A stretch of 64,000 bases of DNA from Psychrosphaera aestuarii (GCF_017948405.1 NZ_CP072844.1:2294001-2358000), one strand, 5' to 3'. Shown: positions 34,166 to 43,374, counted from the stretch's first letter. Made by a program: numbers and translations. The notes: generated by a model from the sequence alone, not told the origin.

Positions 34166-34270
34166 GCCGATAACGCTTCAAAACTATTAACTGACTATTA
34201 ATCACCCATATTTAAGCAGGTGTATTGCATAAACTTGTTTGCTTTACACCTTACAAACATGGCTTCGGCG

Positions 34271-34741
34271 TTATTTTTTCGGTTTTTCTGAAATCCACAG
34301 GTTAATATGGCCTTCTACTACAATAGTGCCGTTGGTATCGTAGGCTTTAACTTCTACCGGCATATCGCCTGGTTTCCAGTCTTCTGCACTTACTTTGGCT
34401 ACACAACGAATGTCTGTGCCCGCTTTGGCGGTGTAGTTAAGTGTCATTCCCTTTGGTATCCAACGTAAATGCTTTGGTATTGAGGCTTCTGCCATGACGC
34501 CCATGGCCATTTCAAGACCATTAGCAATCGCAATAACATGAACTGTTTTAATGTGATTGTGAACGCGGCGACCTTTTTTGATCAATACTGTACATTCATG
34601 TTCTTGTAGATTATCAACATAAGGTTTTACGGTACCAAAATAAGGCGCGGTACGGCATATGATTTTTGAGAAAATACTATTGCCAAATGGCCACTTTTTA
34701 AGGCTTTCATAAATTGCTAACGTTCTGTTTGGTTTTGCCAT
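34271..34741 (-). CDS. DUF4442 hotdog-fold protein (thioesterase-like)
   Basis: 156 residues of the DUF4442 family, a hotdog-fold group related to acyl-CoA thioesterases. Characteristic stretches are the N-terminal helical WPFGNSIFSKIICRTAPYF, the core HNHIKTVHVIAIANGLEMAMG (hotdog helix region, about 62-83), PKGMTLNYTAKAGTDI and the last strand GHINLWISEKP. No signal peptide. Family members are presumed thioesterases or acyl-binding proteins, but the substrate is unknown. It stands alone between tRNA-Ser and nadA, all on the minus strand but separated by the nadA terminator. Confidence 0.8.
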   Translation of the reverse strand: MAKPNRTLAIYESLKKWPFGNSIFSKIICRTAPYFGTVKPYVDNLQEHECTVLIKKGRRVHNHIKTVHVIAIANGLEMAMGVMAEASIPKHLRWIPKGMTLNYTAKAGTDIRCVAKVSAEDWKPGDMPVEVKAYDTNGTIVVEGHINLWISEKPKK

Positions 34742-34880
34742 TGTTTTGCTCTCCAGCCACTAGAGTTAAGCTCTAGCAACTCATCTTACCAGTTGATATT
34801 TTTAAGTATCTTAGCAAGATATATTCTGAACTGCATTAAAAACCTAAGTCTAGCCGCGTAATCCCATTTTACACGCATAA

Positions 34881-34904
34881 AAAAACCGACACTTGGCCGG
34901 TTTT
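34881..34904 (-). terminator. Terminator after nadA
   Basis: On the minus strand AAAACCG(GCC..) pairs with CGGTTTT and continues into a run of T. Ends the nadA transcript. Confidence 0.8.
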
Positions 34905-34932
34905 CTTTTACATTCAAAGTGAGCCTATATAA

Positions 34933-36012
34933 CTAAGCGTTGCCTTTGAGTGCCACTTTATTTTTTGCGGCAAAGTTTAACATTTTAGTTAACGGCTTCA
35001 TCGCTTCTTCAGCTAGCGTTTCATCAACAAAGACTTCATGTCCTGATGCGTCTGTTAACGCCTCTTCAATCGCCTTTAAGCCATTCATTGCCATCCAAGG
35101 ACAATGAGCACAGCTTTTACACGTTGCGCCATTACCTGCCGTTGGAGCTTCAATGAAGGTCTTGTCTGGGTTTGATTGCTGCATCTTGTAGAAGATGCCT
35201 CTGTCAGTGGCCACAATAAATGTGTCATTTGACATTTCATTGGCGGCATTAATGAGCTGCGACGTTGAACCCACGGCATCGGCTAACTCTACCACTGAGG
35301 CTGGTGACTCTGGATGAACCAACACTGCTGCTTCTGGGTAAACGTTTTTTAAGTCTTTTAATGCTTTAGCGCTAAACTCGTCATGAACAATACACTCACC
35401 GTTCCATAACAACATGTCTACACCGGTTTGTTTAGAAATGTAACTACCTAGATGTCGGTCTGGCCCCCAAATAATTGGTTTGCCTTCCGCTTCTACGTGC
35501 TCAATTACTTCTAACGCAATACTTGAAGTTACAATCCAGTCAGCGCGCGCTTTAACAGCCGCTGAGGTATTTGCGTAAACCACTACTGTATGATCTGGGT
35601 GTGCATCACAAAAGGCGCTGAACTGCTCTGCTGGACAGCCTAAGTCAAGTGAACACGTTGCTTCTAGCGTAGGCATGAGTACAGTTTTTTCAGGCGTTAA
35701 AATTTTAGCGGTTTCGCCCATGAATTTAACACCGGCAACAATCAGCGTCTCTGCTGGATGTTGATTACCAAATCGCGCCATTTCTAACGAGTCTGCTACA
35801 CAGCCACCAGTTTCTTCCGCTAATGCTTGGATTTCAGGGTCTGTGTAATAGTGAGCAACAAGTACTGCATTTTTTTCTTTTAATAACGCTTTAATACGCT
35901 CACGGTATTCCGACTTTTCTACTTCACTTAAAGAAGCTGGCTTTGGCGGAAACGGATAGTCAGTTGTTGCCGACGGGATAACGCTTGCTAATGCTGATTC
36001 TGTAGGGTTCAT
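34933..36012 (-). CDS. nadA: Quinolinate synthase (NadA)
   Basis: Condenses iminoaspartate (from NadB) with dihydroxyacetone phosphate to quinolinate in de novo NAD synthesis. It is a [4Fe-4S] enzyme of 359 residues, close to E. coli NadA (347). The three conserved cluster cysteines lie in [24 protein letters not shown] and the C-terminal [13 protein letters not shown]. The N-terminal [20 protein letters not shown] binds substrate. The gene follows a sigma70 promoter (36047-36074) and precedes the three tRNA-Lys genes in coordinates; E. coli has the same order of cpoB, tRNA-Lys genes and nadA. nadB and nadC are not in the window. Confidence 0.97.
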   Translation of the reverse strand: MNPTESALASVIPSATTDYPFPPKPASLSEVEKSEYRERIKALLKEKNAVLVAHYYTDPEIQALAEETGGCVADSLEMARFGNQHPAETLIVAGVKFMGETAKILTPEKTVLMPTLEATCSLDLGCPAEQFSAFCDAHPDHTVVVYANTSAAVKARADWIVTSSIALEVIEHVEAEGKPIIWGPDRHLGSYISKQTGVDMLLWNGECIVHDEFSAKALKDLKNVYPEAAVLVHPESPASVVELADAVGSTSQLINAANEMSNDTFIVATDRGIFYKMQQSNPDKTFIEAPTAGNGATCKSCAHCPWMAMNGLKAIEEALTDASGHEVFVDETLAEEAMKPLTKMLNFAAKNKVALKGNA

Positions 36013-36046
36013 AGGCCTAAAATAACTACTAAAAATAATGGTCGAT

Positions 36047-36074
36047 ATTATACTTGCTGTAACGTAAATGTCAC
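36047..36074 (-). promoter_or_regulatory. nadA promoter
   Basis: On the minus strand: GTGACA, 16-nt spacer, TATAAT, about 35 nt before the ATG. A near-consensus sigma70 promoter. No NadR site is recognised. Confidence 0.75.
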
Positions 36075-36186
36075 GAGATTAAGGCTTTGATAGCAATTCT
36101 GAAATATTTGTTTTTTTAACTAGGTTTGGGGGCGTAAATTTAACTTGAGAGTATTTGATATACCTTAGTCCGGCATATCCTAGAAG

Positions 36187-36262
36187 TGGTGGGTCATGAT
36201 GGATTCGAACCATCGACCAATTGATTAAAAGTCAACTGCTCTACCAACTGAGCTAATGACCC
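36187..36262 (-). tRNA. tRNA-Lys (TTT anticodon), copy 1
   Basis: 76-nt tRNA with encoded CCA. Begins GGGTCATTAGCTCAG, anticodon loop CTTTTAA with anticodon TTT, T-arm ATGGTTCGAATCCAT, acceptor closed by ATGACCC and discriminator A. Identical to the two copies upstream. Confidence 0.98.
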
Positions 36263-36296
36263 ACTCTAGGGATGTACTTCTTACTTTTCTGTCTGA

Positions 36297-36372
36297 TGGT
36301 GGGTCATGATGGATTCGAACCATCGACCAATTGATTAAAAGTCAACTGCTCTACCAACTGAGCTAATGACCC
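36297..36372 (-). tRNA. tRNA-Lys (TTT anticodon), copy 2
   Basis: 76 nt, identical in sequence to the flanking copies, with encoded CCA. Separated from copy 1 by 34 nt and from copy 3 by 20 nt, so the three are one transcript. Confidence 0.98.
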
Positions 36373-36392
36373 ATCAAACAGGACAAAAAAAG

Positions 36393-36468
36393 TGGTGGGT
36401 CATGATGGATTCGAACCATCGACCAATTGATTAAAAGTCAACTGCTCTACCAACTGAGCTAATGACCC
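36393..36468 (-). tRNA. tRNA-Lys (TTT anticodon), copy 3 (promoter-proximal)
   Basis: 76 nt, the same sequence as copies 1 and 2. First gene of the tRNA operon, about 45 nt after the predicted transcription start. Confidence 0.98.
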
Positions 36469-36521
36469 ACAATTTTTGTACAGCATCAGAGTGACGAGTC
36501 ATTCCGTTGCTGCGGGCGCAT

Positions 36522-36549
36522 ATAATACTTATTTAATTATTCAGTGCAA
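36522..36549 (-). promoter_or_regulatory. Promoter of the tRNA-Lys operon
   Basis: On the minus strand: TTGCAC, 16-nt spacer, TATTAT, followed by the GC-rich discriminator GCGCCCGC expected of ppGpp-controlled stable RNA promoters. Confidence 0.8.
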
Positions 36550-36578
36550 GCATATTTTTAAAATAATTTAATTTTAAG

Positions 36579-36607
36579 CGCTTTCGTCTAATAATTGGAC
36601 AAAAGCG
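36579..36607 (-). terminator. Hairpin after cpoB
   Basis: CGCTTTTGTC pairs with GACGAAAGCG with one mismatch. The following sequence is AT-rich but lacks a clean T run, so it may terminate the tol-pal transcript or only protect its end. Confidence 0.45.
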
Positions 36608-36624
36608 TCAAAAAACATACTTTT

Positions 36625-37362
36625 CTAGCCCTGACTTAACAGTCTAGACCTTGCTAAATTTGCAGAGTTAGATTCTGGGTACTCATCCACTACCTGTTGG
36701 AATAATTTTTTTGCACCGGCTGAATCGCCTAATTTCTGCAAAACGGTTCCTTGTTTTAATAAAGCATCACTGCGTTTATTAGAATCCGGGTAAAGACGAA
36801 TTACCTTATCAAAATGCGATTGTGCTTCTGGATACATCGCTTTATTAAATAATAGCTGACCTAACCAATAATGCGCATTTGGAATGTAGATAGATTTCGG
36901 AAACTGATCGATAAATGTTTGAAACGCTGGTATCGCATCGTCGTAACGACGCTCTTTCAAGATCAAATTTACCGCTTGATCATACGCTTCATTTTCGCTT
37001 AATGAGCCGCCGTATTGTTCATCCTTAGTATCTTCAACAATAGGCTCTACAACTTCTGGAGCGACTTGTTGAACATTGCTTAAACGACGTTCGATTTCGA
37101 GATAGAGCTCGCGTTGTCGATCAACAATTTGTTCTAGCTTATAAGTGTGCGTTTCAGTTACGCCACGTAATTCACTAACTTCATCTTGAAGATCATTAAT
37201 TTGCTGTTGCAAATTAACTTGAGCTGCACCACGCGCCTGTATTAGGCGTTTAAGTTGAGTAACTTGCTCAGATAACTGACTATTATTGCTCAGGTCAGTA
37301 ACGGGTGCATCTGCAATAGATGCACCGCTAGCAAGAAGAACGGCCAAAAGAGATAATCTCAT
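36625..37362 (-). CDS. cpoB: Cell division coordinator CpoB (YbgF)
   Basis: Periplasmic protein, 245 residues, last gene of the tol-pal operon. It links peptidoglycan synthesis by PBP1B with outer-membrane constriction by Tol-Pal during division. Signal peptide about 1-19 (ASIADA end). Residues ~25-75 form the trimerising coiled coil (SEQVTQLKRLIQ, QQINDLQDEVSELRG), then a short acidic linker and three TPR motifs (about 125-245; YDQAVNLILKERRYDDAIPA, HYWLGQLLFNKAMYPEA, ALLKQGTVLQKLGDSAGA). Length and order match the family. It follows pal by 21 nt. Confidence 0.95.
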   Translation of the reverse strand: MRLSLLAVLLASGASIADAPVTDLSNNSQLSEQVTQLKRLIQARGAAQVNLQQQINDLQDEVSELRGVTETHTYKLEQIVDRQRELYLEIERRLSNVQQVAPEVVEPIVEDTKDEQYGGSLSENEAYDQAVNLILKERRYDDAIPAFQTFIDQFPKSIYIPNAHYWLGQLLFNKAMYPEAQSHFDKVIRLYPDSNKRSDALLKQGTVLQKLGDSAGAKKLFQQVVDEYPESNSANLARSRLLSQG

Positions 37363-37383
37363 AGACTGTCGCTTCTATTTTTA

Positions 37384-37941
37384 TTAGTAAACTAAAACTG
37401 CACGACGGTTTTTAGCAAAACCTTCTTGAGTACGAGTTAAATCAAGAGGCTTTTCTTCACCGTAAGACACAGTAGAAATTTGGCTTTGCATAACACCTAA
37501 ATTTTGTAGGTATGTTGCAACTGCTTTTGCACGACGCTCACCAAGAGCAATGTTGTACTCAGGCGTGCCACGCTCGTCACAGTGACCTTCAACCATAACC
37601 GTTTGATTAGGGTTTTTGATTAAGTAGTCAGCGTGAGCTTGTAGTAATTCTAAGTATTTAGCGTCAACTTTTGAGTCGTCAAAGTCAAAGTAAACTGTTT
37701 GCTCTTGACGTAATGCTTCAAATTTAGCTTGTTGCATTTCTTCAACAGTTTGAACTTTTTCTACAGTTGCAACTTCAACTGCAGATGCATTTTGGCCCAT
37801 ACCTTCAGATTGAACTGTTTCAGAAGCTGAATTGGTCGCCGCTTTGCTTTCATCGTTAACAACTGAGCTTGAACCACAAGCTGTTAAAACAAGAGCTGGG
37901 ATAGCGATCAAAAGACCTTTAGTAATTTTGCTAAATTGCAT
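37384..37941 (-). CDS. pal: Peptidoglycan-associated lipoprotein (Pal)
   Basis: Outer-membrane lipoprotein that anchors the outer membrane to peptidoglycan. Lipobox LTAC with Cys22, an Ala/Ser/Glu-rich linker, then an OmpA-like peptidoglycan-binding domain (about 75-185): VYFDFDDSKVDAKYLELLQAHA, VEGHCDERGTPEYNIALGERRA and YGEEKPLDLTRTQEGFAKNRR, which hold the diaminopimelate-binding Asp and Arg. 185 residues, typical. It lies between tolB and cpoB in the standard order. Confidence 0.97.
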   Translation of the reverse strand: MQFSKITKGLLIAIPALVLTACGSSSVVNDESKAATNSASETVQSEGMGQNASAVEVATVEKVQTVEEMQQAKFEALRQEQTVYFDFDDSKVDAKYLELLQAHADYLIKNPNQTVMVEGHCDERGTPEYNIALGERRAKAVATYLQNLGVMQSQISTVSYGEEKPLDLTRTQEGFAKNRRAVLVY

Positions 37942-38002
37942 TCTTTGTTTCCTTTTTATTCACAAATCGTTGTTAGAACTAACGTTTCATTCCAAACGTT
38001 TA

Positions 38003-39355
38003 TTATTTTAAAAATGGTGACCATGCAGGGCTTTTTACTTGTCCGCTTGATGCCGGTAATCTAGCCTTAAAACGACCATCAATAGAAACCAAGGCTAGCA
38101 CTTGACCACTGCCATGCATAGTACTGTAAATTATCATCGACCCGTTTGGTGCAATACTTGGACTTTCATCTAAACGAGTTTTAGTCAGAATTTGAAAATT
38201 CCCTGACTCCAATTCCTTTTTGGCAATATGATAATTACCTTGCGTTCGATTAACCATTACAAGATGATTGTTATCAGGTGTTATTGACCCACCTAAATTC
38301 ATCTCACCGTCAAATGTTAACCGTTTTATACGCTTAGTGTCCAAATTTACGCTATAAAGTTGAGCATTACCACCCCGTTCTGAGCTGAATACAATATATT
38401 TACCGTCAGGTGACCAACTCGGCTCCGTATCAATTGCTCTATGTCTGGTTAAACGCGTTAATGTTTTGTTATTTAACTCTAAAACGTATAACTCAGGGTT
38501 ACCATCTTTTGACAACGTTAAAGCTAGTTTATTGCCATCTGGAGACCATTGAGGAGCGCCATTTATTCCCTCATAAGATGTAATCAGTTGGCGCGTACCT
38601 GTGTAGATATCTTGAACGTAAATTTGAGAACGATTATTTTCGAATGTTACGTAAGCGAGTTTACTCGCATCTGGTGACCACGAAGGCGACATAAGAGGCT
38701 CTTTTGAACGAAGCAACACTTGTTCATTTGCACCATCATAATCTGCAACAATGAGCTTATAAACATATTCATCACCGTGATTTACCGTAACATAGGCAAT
38801 TTTAGTTAAAAATGCACCACGCTCGCCAGTCAATTTTTCGTATGCTAAATCACTGATGCGATGCGCATAACGACGAAATTGCTTTGAGGCAATAGTTACT
38901 TGACGATTATCTAAAATATGGTCTTTCGTTTCGACTAGCTTGCCATTCACAAGTGCCTGTACCGTTCCGCCAGTAATTTGGCCACGTAAAACATCAATAA
39001 GTTCAAAACTGACCAGAAACCTATCTGGCGAATGGTCTTGAATCGTGCCAACCAAAACAGCTTCAACATCCAATGATGCCCAAGAGCCGTAATCAACTTC
39101 TTCGTCTTTTGTTGGCATTTGAGGCATTTCATCTAACGCAATAGGTTTAAACTTACCACTACGCATTAAGTCAGCTGCTATGATTTCAGAGATCTTTAAC
39201 GGTAACTCAGCTGTACCCTCATATTTAAAAGGAACTATGGCAATCGGCCGGGCACTGTCAATACCTTCGGTAATTACAATTTCTAATGAAGCTTTAGCGG
39301 CTTGGCTAATCAATAAACTGACAAACATCAGCGCTATAGTAAATTTTTGAATCAT
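38003..39355 (-). CDS. tolB: Tol-Pal system protein TolB
   Basis: Periplasmic beta-propeller that shuttles between Pal and TolA during outer-membrane constriction. 450 residues with a Sec signal peptide (about 1-22, QAAKA end). The N-terminal domain (about 25-170) includes [11 protein letters not shown]; the six-bladed propeller follows, with WD-like repeats each containing [39 protein letters not shown] and the final PAWSPFLK. Its start overlaps the tolA stop by one base (TAATG). A 61-nt gap separates it from pal. Confidence 0.97.
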   Translation of the reverse strand: MIQKFTIALMFVSLLISQAAKASLEIVITEGIDSARPIAIVPFKYEGTAELPLKISEIIAADLMRSGKFKPIALDEMPQMPTKDEEVDYGSWASLDVEAVLVGTIQDHSPDRFLVSFELIDVLRGQITGGTVQALVNGKLVETKDHILDNRQVTIASKQFRRYAHRISDLAYEKLTGERGAFLTKIAYVTVNHGDEYVYKLIVADYDGANEQVLLRSKEPLMSPSWSPDASKLAYVTFENNRSQIYVQDIYTGTRQLITSYEGINGAPQWSPDGNKLALTLSKDGNPELYVLELNNKTLTRLTRHRAIDTEPSWSPDGKYIVFSSERGGNAQLYSVNLDTKRIKRLTFDGEMNLGGSITPDNNHLVMVNRTQGNYHIAKKELESGNFQILTKTRLDESPSIAPNGSMIIYSTMHGSGQVLALVSIDGRFKARLPASSGQVKSPAWSPFLK

Positions 39356-40350
39356 TAACGTTCAGGCTCCACGGTTAGATTAATATCTTTTAATTGCTGG
39401 TAAACATCTTCTTCTTTTGACACAGGTAAAGTTTCAGCCTTTAGCACTGCTCTCTCAGCAGCTTTACAGGTGTTATTTTGACCCTCCAAAATAGTTACTT
39501 TCGTAACCAACCCGCTAAATGCCAACCTGATATTTAAGCGGCAAGACGTCCCTTTCATGCTCGGATCGGTAAGGAAGTTTTGTTGTATCTTTGATGATAT
39601 CAACGCTTTATATTTTTGTACTTCCGACATCACTACTTTTTGACGGGCTTGCTGGCGCACGCTTTGCTCTCGAGCCAACTGTTCTTGCATCATACGCTCT
39701 TGAAGCGCTTTCTCTCTAGCTTCTTGTTCACGCTTTAGTTTTTCTGCCTTAGCTTTTTCTTCGGCCTCTTTTGCTTTACGTGCTTTTTCAGCAGCTTCTG
39801 CAGCTTCTTTTTCACGTTGCTTCCTTTCAGCTTCTGCTTTAGCGGCCGCTTTTTGCTCTGCTTCTTTTTGTCGCTTAGCTTTTGCTGCTGCATCTTTAGC
39901 TTTTTTAGCTTCCGCTTCACGCTTTATACGTTCTTGCTTGGCTTGTTCCGCTTTTTTCTGCTCAGCGTCTGCTTTTTTCTTTTCCGCTATCGCTTTTTTC
40001 TTTTCTAATTCAGCTTTACGTTTAGCTTCTTTGGCTTCTTTTTCGCTTTGTTTTTGCTCACGGTTTAATTTGTTTAAGTCCTGTTTAGCTTTGTTCGCAC
40101 GCTCTTCTAGCTCTCTGACGCGCTTCTCTTCTGCGGCTTTTTTATCAGCTTGTTGTTGCTTTACTTTATTTACTTGCTGTTCTAGCGCAGCAGCGTCAAT
40201 TACCACAGCATCAATTGCCGAAATTTCAGGTGCTTTTTCTGGCTTAACTGCAGGAGGAGAAAAATTAAAACTTAACACTAATATAATCGCAAAAATGATA
40301 TGCAATCCAATAGACATAGCGATAAATGGGGAATAGGCTTTGTTGATCAT
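39355..40350 (-). CDS. tolA: Cell envelope integrity protein TolA
   Basis: Inner-membrane protein that spans the periplasm to reach TolB and Pal. 331 residues in three domains: an N-terminal membrane anchor (about 10-30, [18 protein letters not shown]), a long Lys/Ala/Glu-rich helix (about 50-225, many KKAEEKRV and [10 protein letters not shown] repeats) and a globular C-terminal domain (about 235-331) with two cysteines ([10 protein letters not shown] and [10 protein letters not shown]). Compared with E. coli TolA (421) the helical rod is shorter, which is common outside enterics. It overlaps tolR by four bases (ATGA). The low-complexity rod produces long open frames on the other strand that are not genes. 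Confidence 0.95.
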   Translation of the reverse strand: MINKAYSPFIAMSIGLHIIFAIILVLSFNFSPPAVKPEKAPEISAIDAVVIDAAALEQQVNKVKQQQADKKAAEEKRVRELEERANKAKQDLNKLNREQKQSEKEAKEAKRKAELEKKKAIAEKKKADAEQKKAEQAKQERIKREAEAKKAKDAAAKAKRQKEAEQKAAAKAEAERKQREKEAAEAAEKARKAKEAEEKAKAEKLKREQEAREKALQERMMQEQLAREQSVRQQARQKVVMSEVQKYKALISSKIQQNFLTDPSMKGTSCRLNIRLAFSGLVTKVTILEGQNNTCKAAERAVLKAETLPVSKEEDVYQQLKDINLTVEPER

Positions 40351-40778
40351 TTTTGAGCAGGCTCCGTCATTAAACCAACAGAAGGCGCGCCCGCTCTTTG
40401 TAACAACACCATCAATTCGATAACATTGTTGTAAGGAATATTTCTATCCGCTTTAACAACAACTGGCGTTAACGGATCCACTTTTAGTTGTGCGGCTACA
40501 ATAACGGCAACATCAGTAGCTGACATTGGCTCGTCATTTTCACTATCACCCGTTGAAACAAAGTACTGACCTTGCGCGTCTATAGAAGCAATAATGGGTG
40601 ACTTACTATCGTCTTCTAATGGCTCAGCATTAGCTTGGGGTAAGTCTACCTTTACACCCTGAGTCACTAATGGCGCGGTAACCATAAAAATAATAAGTAG
40701 CACCAACATAACATCAATGTAAGGCACTACGTTAATTTCTGCGACAGGCTTTCGGCGACGACGGATTGGCGTATTCAT
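40347..40778 (-). CDS. tolR: Tol-Pal system protein TolR
   Basis: Inner-membrane partner of TolQ in the proton-driven Tol motor. 143 residues: one membrane helix (about 17-38, NVVPYIDVMLVLLIIFMV) whose Asp in PYIDVML is the proton-binding residue, then a periplasmic ExbD-like domain ending GAPSVGLMTE. It lies six bases after tolQ and overlaps tolA. It has normal family length. Confidence 0.96.
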   Translation of the reverse strand: MNTPIRRRRKPVAEINVVPYIDVMLVLLIIFMVTAPLVTQGVKVDLPQANAEPLEDDSKSPIIASIDAQGQYFVSTGDSENDEPMSATDVAVIVAAQLKVDPLTPVVVKADRNIPYNNVIELMVLLQRAGAPSVGLMTEPAQK

Positions 40779-40784
40779 AGTCGT

Positions 40785-41474
40785 CTAGGCCGTTGTGTTG
40801 ACGTTTGCAGTTACTTGACGATGAAGAATATTTGAGAATTCCTCAGTAAAGTTTACGTAGCTTACTTCTAGTTTTTCTACTCTGTGAGCAAAACTGTTGT
40901 AAGCTAAAACTGATGGTATCGCAGCAAATAGACCCATTGCTGTCGCGATCAGCGCTTCTGCAATACCCGGCGCTACCATATTTAATGTTGCCTGCTGAAC
41001 TTCACCTAATGCTAAAAACGCATTCATGATACCCCACACCGTTCCAAACAAACCAATGTAAGGACTGATTGAACCAACAGATGCTAAAAAGCTTAAATGG
41101 CGCTCTAAATCTTCAACTTCTCTAGATAAACGAACACGCATAGCTCTGTGTGTGCCTTCTAAATAAACTTGAGCTGTACCAATACTATTTTTCTTAAGTC
41201 GTGCGAACTCTTTGAATCCGTCTTTAAACAGAGACTCTAATCCGTTTACCGATTGTCTTGCAGTAATTTCACTATACAAACGGCTCAAGTCAACGCCAGA
41301 CCAAAAACGATCTTCAAATGTTTTCGTTTGTTTTTCAGCTTCAACCAAAACTTTCCTTCTTTGAAAGATAATGGTCCAGGAACTAATCGACAATCCTAGC
41401 AGTGTTATCATTACTAACTTAACTATAAAGCTAGCTTCCCAAAACAATCCCCAAAAACTAATTTCAGCTTGCAC
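40785..41474 (-). CDS. tolQ: Tol-Pal system protein TolQ
   Basis: Inner-membrane channel subunit of the Tol motor, homologous to ExbB and MotA. 229 residues with three membrane helices: about 13-35 (FIVKLVMITLLGLSISSW), about 133-158 (FLASVGSISPYIGLFGTVWGIMNAF) and about 170-195 (IAEALIATAMGLFAAIPSVLAYN), with the conserved Thr/Pro positions of the channel. Overlaps ybgC by 11 bases, so translation is coupled. Confidence 0.96.
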   Translation of the reverse strand: MQAEISFWGLFWEASFIVKLVMITLLGLSISSWTIIFQRRKVLVEAEKQTKTFEDRFWSGVDLSRLYSEITARQSVNGLESLFKDGFKEFARLKKNSIGTAQVYLEGTHRAMRVRLSREVEDLERHLSFLASVGSISPYIGLFGTVWGIMNAFLALGEVQQATLNMVAPGIAEALIATAMGLFAAIPSVLAYNSFAHRVEKLEVSYVNFTEEFSNILHRQVTANVNTTA

Positions 41475-41862
41475 TTTTTAACACCTCTAAAATTTCCGGT
41501 GGAATTGCCACTGGCTTTCCTTTTACCGGATTAATACAGGCAACAATGACATTGGCGTGAAACACAATGTTTTGCTGCTCATTTAATATAAATTGGCTAA
41601 ATTCAATTGACGCCCGCTTTATTTTTAAAATCTTTGTTTGCACCATTAGCGATTGATGCAACGTTGCGGGCAATTTAAAGTCAATTGCCATATTACTAAC
41701 TACGAAACCTATATTCTGCTTAAGATAGCCGTCTTGTTCAATACCTAAAGACAGCAAAAGCTCAGTTCTTGCCCTTTCACAGAACTTTAAGTAGTTTGCA
41801 TGGTAAACAATACCACCTGCGTCAGTATCTTCGTAGTACACTTTTACTTTAAATTCTTGCAC
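41464..41862 (-). CDS. ybgC: Acyl-CoA thioesterase YbgC
   Basis: First gene of the ybgC-tolQRAB-pal-cpoB operon. 132-residue hotdog thioesterase; the catalytic Asp is in VYYEDTDAGGIVYHANYLKFCERAR, the family's signature (about 9-33). YbgC hydrolyses acyl-CoA or acyl-ACP thioesters and is linked with phospholipid synthesis enzymes; its link with Tol is positional. An inverted repeat, TTACAAC / GTTGTAA (41885-41891, 41903-41909), lies 23 nt upstream and may be regulatory. Confidence 0.95.
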   Translation of the reverse strand: MQEFKVKVYYEDTDAGGIVYHANYLKFCERARTELLLSLGIEQDGYLKQNIGFVVSNMAIDFKLPATLHQSLMVQTKILKIKRASIEFSQFILNEQQNIVFHANVIVACINPVKGKPVAIPPEILEVLKSAS

Positions 41863-42117
41863 AAACGCTCACTTCTATAACTTTTTACAACTATTTTTTA
41901 AGGTTGTAACATTCTTAATATGCAAATTTAATGAATATTAACCCAAGACCCGATGACTCATTAATAAAATTCAAGTTGTTTAAAATACCACCAGATAACA
42001 TAAAGCCTTGTTTTATATAGCATACAACTTGATAATAAAATATAATTACATACTTTCTGTAATTCAACTAGCTATTCAGCATTAATAAAACTAATCAAAA
42101 ATAGCAAAATTTCTTGT

Positions 42118-42145
42118 TTGAAGTATTTACTCTAACTTCTATAAT
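42118..42145 (+). promoter_or_regulatory. Promoter of the candidate small RNA
   Basis: TTGAAG (42118-42123), 16-nt spacer, TATAAT (42140-42145), followed by GCGCGC. It faces away from ybgC and toward ruvB's 3' end, so it serves no annotated gene. Confidence 0.7.
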
Positions 42146-42151
42146 GCGCGC

Positions 42152-42261
42152 ATCTTCTGAACACAACCTGTTCAGAGCGAAGAATTAGTTTTCTTCTCCT
42201 ATTCATGTTCCCTGGAATTTATTCCTTATTTCGCCCATTCATTTTGAATGGGCATTTTTTT
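42152..42261 (+). ncRNA. Candidate small RNA (~110 nt), three hairpins
   Basis: Starts about 7 nt after a consensus -10 box and ends at a strong intrinsic terminator. Hairpin 1: TCTGAACA (42156-42163) with TGTTCAGA (42169-42176), loop CAACC. A pyrimidine-rich single strand follows (TTTTCTTCTCCTATTC), then a small GGAAT/ATTCC hairpin, then the terminator GCCCATTCA / TGAATGGGC with seven T. No ribosome-binding site precedes the only short frame (20 codons from 42205), so it is probably non-coding. A CU-rich single-stranded segment that can pair with Shine-Dalgarno sequences, plus a U-tailed terminator, fits an Hfq-type regulator. I do not recognise it as 6S, Spot 42, RyhB or GcvB. Confidence 0.6.
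42233..42261 (+). terminator. Terminator of the candidate small RNA
   Basis: Perfect nine-pair stem GCCCATTCA / TGAATGGGC, three-base loop, then ATTTTTTT. Textbook intrinsic terminator with no protein gene in front of it on this strand. Confidence 0.9.
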
Positions 42262-42302
42262 GCCTAAAATTCACGCTAACACAATTAAAAGTGAGTGACG
42301 CG

Positions 42303-42327
42303 AAAAAAAACGAGCAAATGCTCGTTT
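42303..42327 (-). terminator. Terminator after ruvB
   Basis: On the minus strand AAACGAGC / GCTCGTTT followed by a run of T, directly after the ruvB stop codon. Confidence 0.85.
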
Positions 42328-42329
42328 AA

Positions 42330-43337
42330 TTATTCACTCGGTAAGTCAAACCCTAAATGCGTATAAGCTCTAGGTGAAGCTATTCGTCCTCTTGGGGTTC
42401 GCTGTAAAAAGCCTTGCTGAATCAAATAAGGTTCAATCACATCTTCAATTGTGTCTCGTTCCTCACCAATTGCAGCCGCAATATTATCTAATCCTACTGG
42501 CCCACCATCGAATTTTTCAATCATGGTTGCCAGCAGCTTTTTATCCATATAATCAAATCCTTCACTATCTACATTGATCATATCTAGGGCTTGTTTAGCA
42601 ACGTCATCATTTACCTTACCATCGCTTTTTACGTCTGCAAAATCTCGTACTCTGCGAAGCAGCCGATTAGCGATTCGAGGTGTGCCTCGGGAACGGCGAG
42701 CAACTTCGATTGCAGCGTTTGGTGTCATTTCCATATTAAGGCATTCAGCACTACGCTCAATTATTCGAGCTAAATCAGCGACTTTATAAAACTCTAAACG
42801 CTGAACAATACCAAAGCGATCACGAAGCGGTGATGTTAAAGCACCGGCACGTGTTGTCGCACCAATGAGAGTAAATGGCGGTAAATCAAGTTTAATAGAA
42901 CGTGCAGCTGGCCCTTCTCCTATCATTATATCTAACTGATAGTCTTCCATTGCTGGATACAAAATTTCTTCGACAACAGAACTCAAACGATGAATTTCAT
43001 CAATAAATAAAACATCATTTTCTTCTAGGTTTGTAAGTAACGCAGCTAAATCACCGGCTTTTTCTAATACCGGCCCTGAAGTTGTTTTAATGCTAACATC
43101 CATTTCATTAGCAACAATATTTGCTAATGTTGTTTTACCCAGTCCAGGCGGTCCAAAAATTAACAAATGATCTAATGCTTCATTTCTGTTTTTTGCCGCT
43201 TGGATGAAGATTTCCATCTGATCTTTTACGGTTGGTTGCCCTTGGTAGTCTTCCAACATTTTTGGTCGAATGGCGCGGTCGATAACCTCATCTTCACCAA
43301 AAGATACTGCACCTACTAGACGATCTGCTTCTATCAT
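42330..43337 (-). CDS. ruvB: Holliday junction branch-migration ATPase RuvB
   Basis: Hexameric AAA+ motor that, with RuvA, drives branch migration of Holliday junctions. 335 residues as usual. Walker A is GPPGLGKTT, Walker [10 protein letters not shown], sensor 1 GATTRAG; the C-terminal winged helix has [13 protein letters not shown] (about 305-318). It follows ruvA by 37 nt and ends with a clear terminator. The ruvAB pair is under the LexA box at 44012-44027. Confidence 0.98.
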   Translation of the reverse strand: MIEADRLVGAVSFGEDEVIDRAIRPKMLEDYQGQPTVKDQMEIFIQAAKNRNEALDHLLIFGPPGLGKTTLANIVANEMDVSIKTTSGPVLEKAGDLAALLTNLEENDVLFIDEIHRLSSVVEEILYPAMEDYQLDIMIGEGPAARSIKLDLPPFTLIGATTRAGALTSPLRDRFGIVQRLEFYKVADLARIIERSAECLNMEMTPNAAIEVARRSRGTPRIANRLLRRVRDFADVKSDGKVNDDVAKQALDMINVDSEGFDYMDKKLLATMIEKFDGGPVGLDNIAAAIGEERDTIEDVIEPYLIQQGFLQRTPRGRIASPRAYTHLGFDLPSE

Positions 43338-43374
43338 TTTATTGATTCCATGTTACACCTATAACTATGCTTAA

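Larger units (their letters stand above)
41863..42329. other. 467-nt intergenic region between ybgC and ruvB
   Basis: Contains no protein gene. It holds the ybgC promoter side with the TTACAAC / GTTGTAA inverted repeat (41885-41909), an AT-rich stretch to about 42110, the candidate small RNA at 42152-42261 on the plus strand, and the ruvB terminator on the minus strand at 42303-42327. Confidence 0.7.

Noticed and set aside
36187..36468. tRNA-Lys direct repeats as attachment sites of an integrated element
   Set aside because: They are complete tRNAs in a conserved cpoB-nadA setting, with no integrase or foreign genes between or beside them.
39735..40336. Long Lys- or Phe/Ser-rich frames in tolA on both strands
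   Set aside because: Produced by the low-complexity Lys/Ala/Glu-rich coding sequence of TolA; no independent evidence for genes.
42205..42267. A 20-codon frame inside the small-RNA candidate
   Set aside because: No Shine-Dalgarno sequence precedes it and it runs through the terminator stem.
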